Source of the DNA: Thermoanaerobaculia bacterium
GTDB lineage: Bacteria; Acidobacteriota; Thermoanaerobaculia; Gp7-AA8
Direction of reading: 5' to 3'
DNA: 57,668 nucleotides
Assembly: GCA_017883235.1 (NCBI GenBank)
Contig: JADGNY010000025.1
Span: 1 to 57,668, forward strand
The notes under the pieces are model-generated. The model saw nothing but the letters and a program-made list of their open reading frames with translations. It searched no databases and had not been told where the DNA came from. Position numbers and translations under genes: made by a program. Positions within the stretch are counted from its first letter, which is position 1. Each line of letters starts with the position of its first letter. Shown in pieces: positions 8,232 through 16,494 of the stretch.

Positions 8232-8927
8232 ATGAGAAAGCGAATTGTGTCCCCTATTGCACTCATCGTGTTCGGCGCGCTTTGTCTGCTCGCCGGCACG
8301 TACAACGGCCTGGCGATCGCCCCCGCGGAGCAGCATATGGGCGACGTTCAACGGATCATGTACATCCACGTGCCGACCGCATGGGCGGCGATGCTGGTCC
8401 TGACTTGGGCATTCGCCTGCGCGGTGATGTATCTCTTCTTCGCATCGTGGCGATGGGACCACCGGCTGGAAGCAGCCATCGAGATGTCGGTCGTGCTCTG
8501 CCTCCTTCTCTGTATCCAGGGCTCGATCTGGGCAAAGCCGACCTGGGGGGTGTGGTGGGACTGGGATCCGCGGCTGACGACGGTGGCCGTGCTGCTCATG
8601 GCCTTCGCCGGGATCAGCGCGCTGCGCCACTTCATCGATGACCCGGTCAAGCGGGCTACTTGGACTTCGGTGGCCACGATCATCGGCTACATCGACGTGC
8701 CGATCGTCTACTTCTCGGTCAAGTGGTGGAACTCGCTTCATCAGCAGCAGTCCGGCGTCTCGACGATCTCGCGCGAGTTCCTGATCCCGCTGCTCATCAA
8801 TTTCGCGGGTATGCTGCTGCTCCTTGCCGGCGCGATGACCATTCGTACGCGCACCGCCGCGCTGCGCCTCGAGGAAGAGATCGCACCGCCGCCGCTCCGT
8901 ATCGTTCCCGCGGAGGTGATGGCATGA
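8232..8927 (+). CDS. ccmC: Cytochrome c biogenesis heme exporter CcmC
   Basis: This 231-residue membrane protein has six hydrophobic segments and the tryptophan-rich heme-handling (WWD) motif W-G-V-W-W-D-W-D-P-R at about residue 108, with flanking His residues. CcmC places heme on CcmE for attachment to apocytochromes c. I chose ATG at 8232 because it opens directly into the first membrane helix; no clear Shine-Dalgarno is seen. The stop overlaps the next start (ATGA). Only part of a Ccm system lies here, so ccmA, ccmB, ccmE and ccmF must be elsewhere. Its position opposite the multiheme conduit fits a role in making those cytochromes. Confidence 0.9.
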   Translation: MRKRIVSPIALIVFGALCLLAGTYNGLAIAPAEQHMGDVQRIMYIHVPTAWAAMLVLTWAFACAVMYLFFASWRWDHRLEAAIEMSVVLCLLLCIQGSIWAKPTWGVWWDWDPRLTTVAVLLMAFAGISALRHFIDDPVKRATWTSVATIIGYIDVPIVYFSVKWWNSLHQQQSGVSTISREFLIPLLINFAGMLLLLAGAMTIRTRTAALRLEEEIAPPPLRIVPAEVMA

Positions 8928-9076
8928 ACGGCATCGTCAGCGGAGGGTGGGAGTTCGTCTGGGCCGCGTACGCGGCCTCGGCAGTCGTGCTGGTCGGGTA
9001 CTGCGCACACATCATCAACGGATTTTTTAAGGCCCGTGTCTCCCAGGAGCGCGGCGCGAAGGGAATGGGACTATGA
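8924..9076 (+). CDS. CcmD-like small membrane protein
   Basis: This 50-residue protein has one membrane segment (about residues 9-30, W-E-F-V-W-A-A-Y-A then hydrophobic) followed by a short basic tail. Size, topology and position directly after ccmC match CcmD, which helps release heme-loaded CcmE. It overlaps ccmC and the next gene by four bases each (ATGA at 8924 and 9073). Sequence similarity in CcmD is always weak, so context carries the call. Confidence 0.75.
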   Translation: MNGIVSGGWEFVWAAYAASAVVLVGYCAHIINGFFKARVSQERGAKGMGL

Positions 9077-9699
9077 GCACCGAAAAAACCAAATCACCCC
9101 TCTCCACAAAGAGTGCATTCGCCCTCGGCGCCGGGAGCGCGCTGGTCGTCGTGGCCCTGGCCGTGTTTGCCGTTCGTCATGACGGCCGCGCCGAAGCCGC
9201 CGTCGCGCCAGCACCAGCACCCACGCAGGTCGAGGCTTCCACCCCGGCCTCGATCCCTGCCGCCGAGCCGGCCGCGGCCGCCACGACTTCCGTACCGTCA
9301 GCGATGCCGCCCGGCCATGTCATGCCCCCGGTAGCTCCCACGGCGAGCTCGGCCAGCATTCTCTCGGGCACCATCAGGCTCGATGATTCGATCGCCAAGA
9401 GCGTCTCAGGAAAGGTGATCGTCTTCGTCATCGCCCGCAGCGGCCCCGCGGTTCCGGGAGGCAAAGGCCATCCGGTGTTCGCGAAGCGGCTCGACGTCAC
9501 CTCATTCCCTGTGTCGTTCTCGCTCAGCGCGCAGGATTCGATGATGGGACAGGCACCGCCCGATCACGTCACTCTCGAAGCGCGCATCGATCTCGACGGC
9601 GACGCCATGACGCGCGAACCGGGCGCGCCGTCGGCGAAGATCGACTCCGTCGTCGTCCCCAGCCACAATGTGGCGCTCGTTCTCAAGCCGGGCGTCTGA
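9073..9699 (+). CDS. Membrane-anchored CcmI C-terminal-domain-like protein
   Basis: This 208-residue protein has one N-terminal membrane helix (about residues 17-36), an Ala/Pro-rich linker to about residue 95, then a domain with S-G-T-I-R-L-D, V-I-V-F-V-I-A-R and F-A-K-R-L-D-V-T-S-F-P. This resembles the Ig-like C-terminal domain of CcmI/CycH, the apocytochrome chaperone of the Ccm system. The TPR domain usually found in CcmI is missing. It is translationally coupled to the ccmD-like gene. A role in handing apocytochromes to heme ligation is inferred. A strong hairpin follows the stop codon. Confidence 0.65.
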   Translation: MSTEKTKSPLSTKSAFALGAGSALVVVALAVFAVRHDGRAEAAVAPAPAPTQVEASTPASIPAAEPAAAATTSVPSAMPPGHVMPPVAPTASSASILSGTIRLDDSIAKSVSGKVIVFVIARSGPAVPGGKGHPVFAKRLDVTSFPVSFSLSAQDSMMGQAPPDHVTLEARIDLDGDAMTREPGAPSAKIDSVVVPSHNVALVLKPGV

Positions 9700-9711
9700 A
9701 CAGCGTCCCGT

Positions 9712-9744
9712 GCGCGGGATCACACGGCAACTGTGATCCCGCGC
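9712..9744. terminator. Perfect 13-bp hairpin after the ccm genes
   Basis: GCGCGGGATCACA (9712-9724) pairs perfectly with TGTGATCCCGCGC (9732-9744) across a 7-base loop. No T tract follows. It is probably a transcription end or mRNA-stabilising structure after the ccm genes. Confidence 0.55.
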
Positions 9745-9854
9745 GCACTCCGGGCGCGCATGTCCGCGTACCGTGAGCCCCGCCAAAATCGAGACCACAC
9801 TCCCCGCGGCCGTGCGAAACCGCCGTTGCGGCTTCTCGCTCGCTTCATGGGACG

Positions 9855-9867
9855 TGAGGTAACCTCA
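9855..9867. promoter_or_regulatory. Palindrome TGAGGTAACCTCA ahead of the NapC-type gene
   Basis: A 13-bp palindrome ends two bases before the GAGGAG ribosome binding site of the gene at 9876. It could be an operator or a small hairpin affecting initiation. No matching copy was noticed elsewhere. Confidence 0.35.
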
Positions 9868-9875
9868 GAGGAGCT

Positions 9876-11354
9876 ATGCCACACAACAACAAGCATCTCG
9901 GTCGAAACCCCATCAGCCTTGCCGGCGCTTTGATCGCCTTCGTCGCGCTGATGAACACGATCTTCCTGATCTACATCGATGCCCGCGCGAGCCACGCCAA
10001 TCCCTACCTCGGCATCCTGGCCTGGATCGTCGCGCCGGCCATCCTGTCCCTCGGGCTGGCCGTCTATATCGCCGGTCTGCTGATCGAGCGGAGGAGACGC
10101 CACAGACACGCCCCCGAGATGGTGAGGCCGTACCCGAGCCTCGACCTGAACGTCCGCCGGACGCGTTTCATCGTTACCGCCGTATTCGCCGGCGTGATCT
10201 GTTTCGTCACCGCCAGCGTCATCGGCAGCTATCAGGCGTTCCATTACACGGAGACGGACGCGTTCTGCGGGACGCTCTGTCACCAGATCATGATTCCCGA
10301 ATACACGGCGTACAAGCTGTCGCCTCACGCGCGCGTCGGCTGCGTCGGCTGCCACGTGGGCGCCGGCGCGACGTGGTATGTGCGCTCGAAGCTCTCGGGC
10401 TCGTATCAGGTATACGCGGCTCTGGCCAACAAATACCCCCGGCCCATCCCTTCGCCGGTCGAGAACCTGCGGCCGGCACAGCAAACCTGCGAGCAGTGCC
10501 ACTGGCCGGAGAAATTCTTCGGGGCGCAGCTGAAGGTGTTCAATCATTATCAGTACGACGAACAGAGCACGCCGCGCGAAGTGCGGTTGCTGATCAAGAC
10601 CGGCGGCGGCAGCCCGAGTTCCGGGATGACATCCGGCATTCACTGGCACATGAACATCTCCAACGAGATCACCTACGCGGCCACGGACTGGCAGCGCCAG
10701 GACATTCCGTGGATCCAGGTCAAAGACCGCAGCGGGAAAGTGACCGAGTACCGCAGCGAGGGCTCGAAGCTGACGCCCGCGCAGATCGCGGCGTTGCCTC
10801 ACAGACGTATGGATTGCGTCGATTGCCACAATCGGCCGACGCACATTTATCTCTCTCCCGACCGCTCCGTTGACCGCGCCCTGCTGGCCGGTACGATCGA
10901 TCGATCGCTGCCGTTTGCGAAACAGCAGTCGGTAACCGTCCTGTCGAAGGATTACAAATCGACACCCCAGGCGATGCAAGCCATTGCAAACGACTTCACC
11001 GCCTATTACAGAACGAATCAGCCCGCGGTATTTGCGGCGAAGAAGGCGTCGATCGACCGGTCGGTGACAACACTGAAGCAGATCTTCGGCAATACGCGCT
11101 TTCCGGAGATGAATGTCGACTGGCGCACGCACCGCGACAATGTCGGTCACCTTTACACGCTGGGATGCTTCCGCTGTCATGATGACCAGCACGTAAGCGC
11201 GGACGGCAAGCGGATCAGCAAAGAGTGCACGGTCTGCCACACGGTCCTCGGCGAGAGCGGCGCCACCGCGGAGTTCCAGCATCCGGTCGAGCTAGGCGAT
11301 CTTCGGAACTTCAATTGCGCCGATTGTCACTCCGGCGGGGTGATGTCGCAGTAA
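9876..11354 (+). CDS. NapC/NirT-type seven-heme membrane cytochrome c
   Basis: This 492-residue protein has two membrane helices (about residues 13-36 and 45-70), then a third near 92-112 leading straight into the first heme site. Heme motifs are one CX3CH (C-G-T-L-C-H-Q-I-M) and six CXXCH (CVGCH, CEQCH, CVDCH, CFRCH, CTVCH, CADCH). The first part resembles NapC/NirT quinol dehydrogenases. The C-terminal half adds extra hemes, giving a membrane-to-periplasm electron relay. GAGGAG precedes ATG at a good distance. It lies between ccm genes and a bc-type complex, so it could feed the MtrA-like cytochrome from the quinone pool. Confidence 0.8.
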   Translation: MPHNNKHLGRNPISLAGALIAFVALMNTIFLIYIDARASHANPYLGILAWIVAPAILSLGLAVYIAGLLIERRRRHRHAPEMVRPYPSLDLNVRRTRFIVTAVFAGVICFVTASVIGSYQAFHYTETDAFCGTLCHQIMIPEYTAYKLSPHARVGCVGCHVGAGATWYVRSKLSGSYQVYAALANKYPRPIPSPVENLRPAQQTCEQCHWPEKFFGAQLKVFNHYQYDEQSTPREVRLLIKTGGGSPSSGMTSGIHWHMNISNEITYAATDWQRQDIPWIQVKDRSGKVTEYRSEGSKLTPAQIAALPHRRMDCVDCHNRPTHIYLSPDRSVDRALLAGTIDRSLPFAKQQSVTVLSKDYKSTPQAMQAIANDFTAYYRTNQPAVFAAKKASIDRSVTTLKQIFGNTRFPEMNVDWRTHRDNVGHLYTLGCFRCHDDQHVSADGKRISKECTVCHTVLGESGATAEFQHPVELGDLRNFNCADCHSGGVMSQ

Positions 11355-11580
11355 AGCCCAAAAGTTTTCATCACAGAGGCACAGCGCGGGCTTCGCCCGC
11401 AACCCAACGCCACGTCACCACCCGTTCCCCCGCGCTCGCGCTACGCCGAGCGCGGGGCTGAATTGTGCGTGCGCGCCTCCGCGCGCAACCGTCCTCCATG
11501 CGATGCCATGGACGGCTTCTCGGCAACCCAAGGACGTGGAGAATTCTTCGCGTCGCGCGCAGAAACCAAGGGTTAGTAGT

Positions 11581-11620
11581 ACAGAGAACACAGAGTGGTG
11601 TTCTCTGTGTTCTCTGTGGT
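11581..11620. terminator. Hairpin between convergent cytochrome genes
   Basis: CAGAGAACAC (11582-11591) pairs with GTGTTCTCTG (11598-11607); a second TTCTCTGTG copy follows. It sits in the 287-bp convergent gap 11355-11641, which also holds a GCGGGCTTCGCCCGC palindrome. I see no gene in this gap. Confidence 0.45.
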
Positions 11621-11641
11621 TAAAGCCTTTTGAGCCAACCC

Positions 11642-13300
11642 CTACATCTGCCTCAGCTTCAGCGCCAGCGCCACCAATGCGGCCAGGATCACTCCCAGGG
11701 CGATGAAGAGTCCGCGGCGGCGGTAGGCCAGCTCGTCCAGTGAATGCTGGCCGGCAGTGAGGGCGGCCTGGGCGTGCTGGAGCGCTTCCTTACGCTTCTC
11801 AGCGAAGGCGCCGGCATTGGAGAAGGTGTGGACCAGCGTCTCGAGCTCGATCTGGTTATCGATGGCACTATCGAGCTCCGACCGGGCGGCGCGGACTTCG
11901 ACGCCGCCGCGCTGCGCGGTGAGGAGGATGCGCTCGGAGCGCGCGATCATGCTGGTCACTTCGCGCGTACCGGAGAGCAGCGCCTTCGACGTATCGTGGC
12001 CGGCAAAACCTGAGACCACGTGACAATTGCTGCATTGCCGCACGGCCTTGCTGACATCGTGGCCCGTCGCCGGATCCCGATACAGATAATGGGTCTTGCC
12101 GATGCGGAACTTATCGAACAGACGGGCGAACTCCGGCCGCAGATGCGGCTTGCCATCGTCCGCGGACATGATCCGGTGCGTGGGTAACTGCTGGGCCTGA
12201 TCGACCAGCCAGTCGAACCGCTGGTCGCCCTGAAGGTGCATCTTGGCGGCAGTCGCAAGTAAACCGTCGCGCGTCTGCACAAAATGCTCCGCTTTGTCCT
12301 TCGGCTCGGGAACGGCGGCGGCGAGCTTTCCGATCCCTTCATGGCAGAAGGCGCACGGCGTATCGGGCAGATTGCCGAGCATGGCCACAGTGGGGCGGTT
12401 GATGCCGTGGTTGCTATGGCAGACCACACAGCCGTTGAACTGCGTCAACTGTAGTGCGGCGCGCGCGTCGTCGTGACAGGCATTGCACTTCCCGTCGGGC
12501 GCGGCGGCGAGAAACTCATTGTGGTGTTCCCAGCCGGCGGCCTTGGGGCTGGCCCGGAACAACTCCATCTCCCGCACGTGGCATTGGCCGCAAACAAAGG
12601 CGATGCTGGCTACACCGGGAGGGGTGGCGCCATGATTTCCGTGGCAGTCGTTGCACGTCGGCGCGGTCAGATCGCCCTTCTGCAGCAAGGCCTTGGCGTG
12701 AACGCTCGTGCTCCAGTTCGCGTACTGGTCGATCGGCAGGGCGCGCCCATTCGCGTGCATCCTCTTCGCATCGGAATGGCAGCGGCTGCACGTTTCGGCG
12801 ACATGCGTCGGATAAACCGGCGACTCCGGATTGTTTTTTCTGCGAATGTCATGGACGGAATGACAATCGATGCAGGTAGCCACGTCCTCCACGCCCTTCT
12901 TCAGTTGCTGGCCGTGGCGGCTCGTCCAATACTCGCTGACCTCGTCGACGCGCACCGCGGGGTTGAAACGGTTCATATACGCCGCCGACGAATGGCAGCG
13001 GCCGCAGAAGTCGGGGATCGCCGTCCGCTTCGGAGCGCCGATATAGGGATTGGGCTTGAATTTGGGATCCATGGCCCCGGCGATGTCATCGCCGAGCTTT
13101 GGATCGGGATTGCCGCCGTGACAATCGTGACAGGAGAGGCCGACCTGCGAATGGACGTCGACGTTGAAATGCTTCACCTTGGCTTTGGCGGCGTCATCGA
13201 ACAGCTCACCGCCGTGGCAGTGGATGCACGACGTCTGGGCGAAGGCCACGCCCGTTGCGCAGAGGATCACGACAACAACAGCGAGCAGACGCGCTCTCAT
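11642..13300 (-). CDS. Undecaheme membrane-anchored cytochrome c of a bc-type complex
   Basis: This 552-residue protein has a Sec signal and eleven CXXCH motifs: CIHCH, CHDCH, CGRCH, CIDCH, CSRCH, CNDCH, CGQCH, CNACH, CVVCH, CAFCH and CSNCH. A helical stretch follows, and a single C-terminal membrane helix (about residues 528-547) ends in K-L-R-Q-M. The start ATG (13298-13300) overlaps the cytochrome b stop codon, so it is the third gene of a Rieske-cytb-multiheme operon. It takes the place of cytochrome c1 and would carry electrons from the b/Rieske core into the periplasm. The frame stays open further upstream, but that part lies inside cytochrome b and is spurious. Confidence 0.85.
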   Translation of the reverse strand: MRARLLAVVVVILCATGVAFAQTSCIHCHGGELFDDAAKAKVKHFNVDVHSQVGLSCHDCHGGNPDPKLGDDIAGAMDPKFKPNPYIGAPKRTAIPDFCGRCHSSAAYMNRFNPAVRVDEVSEYWTSRHGQQLKKGVEDVATCIDCHSVHDIRRKNNPESPVYPTHVAETCSRCHSDAKRMHANGRALPIDQYANWSTSVHAKALLQKGDLTAPTCNDCHGNHGATPPGVASIAFVCGQCHVREMELFRASPKAAGWEHHNEFLAAAPDGKCNACHDDARAALQLTQFNGCVVCHSNHGINRPTVAMLGNLPDTPCAFCHEGIGKLAAAVPEPKDKAEHFVQTRDGLLATAAKMHLQGDQRFDWLVDQAQQLPTHRIMSADDGKPHLRPEFARLFDKFRIGKTHYLYRDPATGHDVSKAVRQCSNCHVVSGFAGHDTSKALLSGTREVTSMIARSERILLTAQRGGVEVRAARSELDSAIDNQIELETLVHTFSNAGAFAEKRKEALQHAQAALTAGQHSLDELAYRRRGLFIALGVILAALVALALKLRQM

Positions 13301-14451
13301 CAATTCTCCGATCTCCGCCCGCCGCGCGTAATGAAGGCGAGGAGCAATAGCAGGATCCCGCTGAGAATCACCACATACAGCGGGAGCAGTGACATGTAGC
13401 CCCAGCACGTCATCCCGATGACGAACAGGAGGGCTACGGCGCCGACGATCGACCAGACTTTCCCCTTGCCCGGGGCGCTCCGATCGAGGAACGGCACCAG
13501 CATCAGCAGCAGACCGAGGGCCCCGAAGAGAAGGATGGGAATGGCCTCGTATTCGAGTCCGAAAATCTCGCCGCCGGGAACGAGCTTCAATGTCTGGAAC
13601 ATGAAGACGAAGTACCACTCCGGGCGGATGTTCTCGTAGGCAGGAGCGAAAAGGTCCGCCTTCTCGCCGAGCTCCCAGGGAAAGAGCGCCGCCAGTGCAG
13701 CGAGACAGCCGAGAGCGAAGAGCCAGCCGGAGAGATCGCGCAGTGCGAACTGCGGGAAGAACTTCATGGGCTGACGCTTGCCCGCCTCTTCTTTACAGGA
13801 CGGCGGAACGCTCATGCCCTTCAATTGCACAAGGGCGAGATGGGCGCCCAGGAACACGCAGGTAATCGCCGGCAGCACCGCCACGTGCCATCCATAGAAA
13901 CGCGAGAGCGTTCCGCCGGACACGCGGTCACCGCCGCGAAGGAAGCGAACCATCCAGTGGCCGATGAACGGCACGGCGCCGGCGATATCGGTTCCGACCT
14001 TCGTGGCGAAGAACGCCAGTTGATTCCAGGGAAGGAGATAACCGGAGAATCCGAACCCCAGGATGAGGAACAGGACGAAAACGCCGCTGACCCAGGTCAG
14101 CTCGCGCGGCGGCCGGTACGCTTTCAGGAAATAGACGCTGGCCAGATGCAGCATGGCGAAGAAGACCATGAGATTCGCCGACCACGAATGAATGGAGCGG
14201 ATCAGCCAGCCGAACGGCACGACGGTCATAATGAATTCGACCGATTCGAATGCCTCGTTCGCCGACGGCCTGTAATAGAGCATCAGCAGAACGCCGGTAC
14301 AGACCTGGACGAGGAAGAAGAAGAGCGTCATCCCCCCCAGGTAATAGAAGACGGTGTAACGATGCACGGGGACGGTCTTGTGGGAGCCGAGCTCGACGAT
14401 CGTCGAAAGACCGAGGCGGTCGTCAAGCCATTTTCCTACGCGGGCGATCAT
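13300..14451 (-). CDS. Fused cytochrome b of a bc-type quinol oxidoreductase
   Basis: This 383-residue protein has about eight to ten membrane helices. Helices B and D carry the heme b His pairs (H-S-W-S-A-N-L with M-L-H-L-A-S; G-W-H-V-A-V with G-A-H-L-A). The quinol-site motif P-E-W-Y is at about residue 275. Cytochrome b6-like and subunit IV-like parts are joined in one chain. It lies between the Rieske gene and the undecaheme cytochrome. Quinol oxidation at the P-E-W-Y site would send one electron to the Rieske protein and the multiheme subunit. The fold is certain; the electron acceptor is inferred. Confidence 0.93.
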   Translation of the reverse strand: MIARVGKWLDDRLGLSTIVELGSHKTVPVHRYTVFYYLGGMTLFFFLVQVCTGVLLMLYYRPSANEAFESVEFIMTVVPFGWLIRSIHSWSANLMVFFAMLHLASVYFLKAYRPPRELTWVSGVFVLFLILGFGFSGYLLPWNQLAFFATKVGTDIAGAVPFIGHWMVRFLRGGDRVSGGTLSRFYGWHVAVLPAITCVFLGAHLALVQLKGMSVPPSCKEEAGKRQPMKFFPQFALRDLSGWLFALGCLAALAALFPWELGEKADLFAPAYENIRPEWYFVFMFQTLKLVPGGEIFGLEYEAIPILLFGALGLLLMLVPFLDRSAPGKGKVWSIVGAVALLFVIGMTCWGYMSLLPLYVVILSGILLLLLAFITRGGRRSEN

Positions 14452-14457
14452 GTGCGC

Positions 14458-14919
14458 CTATGCCTTCGAGACGACGATCTTCGCCGGCTCGGAGCCTTTC
14501 GCTAACAGGTTCACTTTGTACGCGGTGAGAGGCCGCGGCGGAGGTCCGGACACGTTGCGGCCGTTCAGGTCGTAAGCGCCGCCGTGACAGTTGCAGAAAA
14601 TGCGCGTACGCTCTTTCTGGTACCCGACGATGCAATCGAGATGAGTGCAGGTGGCGGAGAAGGCGCGATATTCAGTGTCCGTCACCTTGAGGAGGATGAC
14701 CGGCTCCGCGCCGAAGCGGACGATCTTGAATCCCTTGGTCATCAGCAGGGGATCCGATGTATCACCTGCTTCGACCTGATTCGTGGTGGCCTCGGGGATG
14801 AGTGGCGGACTGGCAAAGCGGATGACCGGATAAAGGAATGACACCACGACGGCGCCGAGAGAACTGCCGAGGAAATAGTTGAGAAAACGGCGACGCGGTC
14901 GAGATTCCAAAGCTTCCAT
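14458..14919 (-). CDS. Rieske [2Fe-2S] subunit of the bc-type complex
   Basis: This 153-residue protein has an N-terminal R-R-R-F-L-N-Y-F-L stretch leading into a membrane or Tat-type anchor (about residues 10-30). The Rieske domain has C-T-H-L-D-C and C-N-C-H-G-G cluster motifs. I chose ATG at 14919 because GGAG lies about nine bases upstream; the frame extends further upstream without a better start. It is first in the operon with cytochrome b (6-bp gap) and the undecaheme cytochrome. Two inverted repeats lie in its promoter region. Confidence 0.9.
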   Translation of the reverse strand: MEALESRPRRRFLNYFLGSSLGAVVVSFLYPVIRFASPPLIPEATTNQVEAGDTSDPLLMTKGFKIVRFGAEPVILLKVTDTEYRAFSATCTHLDCIVGYQKERTRIFCNCHGGAYDLNGRNVSGPPPRPLTAYKVNLLAKGSEPAKIVVSKA

Positions 14920-14962
14920 CGTTGATCCACTCCTCTGTCTGACCGTGCCAGCATACCGCGGT

Positions 14963-15004
14963 GACACATGAGCGTGTGTCCGATGATGTCACTTCCAAAA
15001 GTGA
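14963..15004. promoter_or_regulatory. Two inverted repeats in the Rieske/membrane-protein divergent region
   Basis: GACACATGAGCGTGTGTC (14963-14980, arms 6 bp, spacer 6) and TCACTTCCAAAAGTGA (14989-15004, arms 6 bp, spacer 4) lie between the Rieske start at 14919 and the gene at 15049. They look like operators, possibly for different regulators. Confidence 0.45.
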
Positions 15005-15048
15005 TCGATGACACTGGTCGAGCGGGCGCCGGCATGCTTGGGTGACGT

Positions 15049-16461
15049 ATGGACGTCGAGCAACGGATCGAGGAACTCGAGGTGCGGCTGAAACATGTCG
15101 AGCTCCGGCTGTCGCAAATGGACGCCGCTGCCGGTACCGACACCACCGTCTGGCCGCCTCCCGCCGATGATGTTGCCGCTCCCATGGTCGACCTCGCGCT
15201 CATTGGGAAATCGCTCCTGATCCTCGGCGGAGCGTTCCTGCTTCGCGCTGCGACTGACTCGGCGGCGGTGTCGAAACCGGCCGGCGTCGCCTTGGGACTG
15301 CTCTACGCGATCGCCTGGATCGCCGTGGCCATTCGTGGAGTGCGGGCCGGACGGCGCGGCGCCGGGATCTTCTACGCCACGACGGCATCGATCGTGGCGT
15401 ATCCCATCGTCTGGGAAGCGGCGACGCGTTTCGGTGTGCTCTCCGCGAACATGGCGGCCCTCGTGCTGGCCGCGCTGAGCATCGCCCTCATCGAGGCCGG
15501 ACGCCGCTATGCGTTCCCATCGCTGGCATGGATCGCCGCGACCGGCGCGACGTGCGACGCCATCCTGCTCGCGTATGCGACGAAGTCGTTGATTCCCTTC
15601 CTCATCGAGCTGACGATCATCAGTGCGGTGGCATTTGTTCTCCATGCCGAGGCGGCCGGATGGGTGCTTGCGATCGAGAGTGATCTCGTCGCGATCGTGC
15701 TGATCCTTCTGACGCTGCTCGATCAATCCAACGATGGCCGGACGATGGCCGCGGTGTGTCTGTTCGTCTTCGCGGCGATCTGGATCGCGGTGAGCCCGCG
15801 GGCGATGATTCAGAGCGCCGCGGCGTCGCTGATCGGAATCGGCGGCGGCACGGCGCTGCTCCTGGAGGCGCCGGCGCGCACGATCCTCTGGAGTGTGGCC
15901 GCGCTGGCCGCCGCGGAGATCGCGCGCCGCGGCTCCTCGCGAACGTTGACAGTCACCTTCATCGTGCAGAGCGCTGTGTGGGGAGCGTTCGCGGCGATCG
16001 GCGGCGGCCTGTTCTCATTCGCCGGCGCTGCGCTGCTGAACCACGGAGAAGCAATGGCCATCCCGCTGCCGGCGATCATCGGAGCCGCTCTCTGTCTCCT
16101 CGCCTTTCTACGGGAACGGAGTGTCGTGCTCCTCGGCATCGCCCTGTGCGGGGCGGCATCGATGGCGATGTACGCCTTGTCGCTCTCGATCGGCAACGCC
16201 GGCGAAGGAGTGCACGCCCTGGTGAATACCGGCGTGCTGGCAGCCGCGTCGGTGGCGCTGGCGTGGGCCGGACGCCTCTGGCAGGTGCGCGAGGCGTCGC
16301 AACTTGCAATCGTGTTGCTGGTGCTTACCGGTGCAAAGGTCATCGCTCAGGACCTTCGCATCGGCACCGCGGGCATGATGTTCATCGCGCTCGCCGTCTA
16401 CGGCAGCGCCATGCTGGCCATCGCAAAGATTCGGGCATCATCGAGGGCGGTGGCGACGTAG
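15049..16461 (+). CDS. Polytopic membrane protein, DUF2339-like
   Basis: This 470-residue protein has an N-terminal coiled coil (about residues 2-26, with regular Glu/Leu spacing) and a short Pro-rich link. Around twelve hydrophobic membrane segments fill the rest. The plan (coiled coil, then G-K-S-L-L-I-L-G-G-A-F-L-L-R and many helices) resembles DUF2339 membrane proteins of unknown function, though shorter than many. It is transcribed away from the bc operon. No transport signature is recognisable. Confidence 0.65.
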   Translation: MDVEQRIEELEVRLKHVELRLSQMDAAAGTDTTVWPPPADDVAAPMVDLALIGKSLLILGGAFLLRAATDSAAVSKPAGVALGLLYAIAWIAVAIRGVRAGRRGAGIFYATTASIVAYPIVWEAATRFGVLSANMAALVLAALSIALIEAGRRYAFPSLAWIAATGATCDAILLAYATKSLIPFLIELTIISAVAFVLHAEAAGWVLAIESDLVAIVLILLTLLDQSNDGRTMAAVCLFVFAAIWIAVSPRAMIQSAAASLIGIGGGTALLLEAPARTILWSVAALAAAEIARRGSSRTLTVTFIVQSAVWGAFAAIGGGLFSFAGAALLNHGEAMAIPLPAIIGAALCLLAFLRERSVVLLGIALCGAASMAMYALSLSIGNAGEGVHALVNTGVLAAASVALAWAGRLWQVREASQLAIVLLVLTGAKVIAQDLRIGTAGMMFIALAVYGSAMLAIAKIRASSRAVAT

Positions 16462-16494
16462 GTGGGGATCGCACTTGGGCGGCCGGCGCCCTCC

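Noticed and set aside
9720-11282. 520-residue minus-strand open frame
   Set aside because: It is antisense to the seven-heme cytochrome gene and has no motif of its own.
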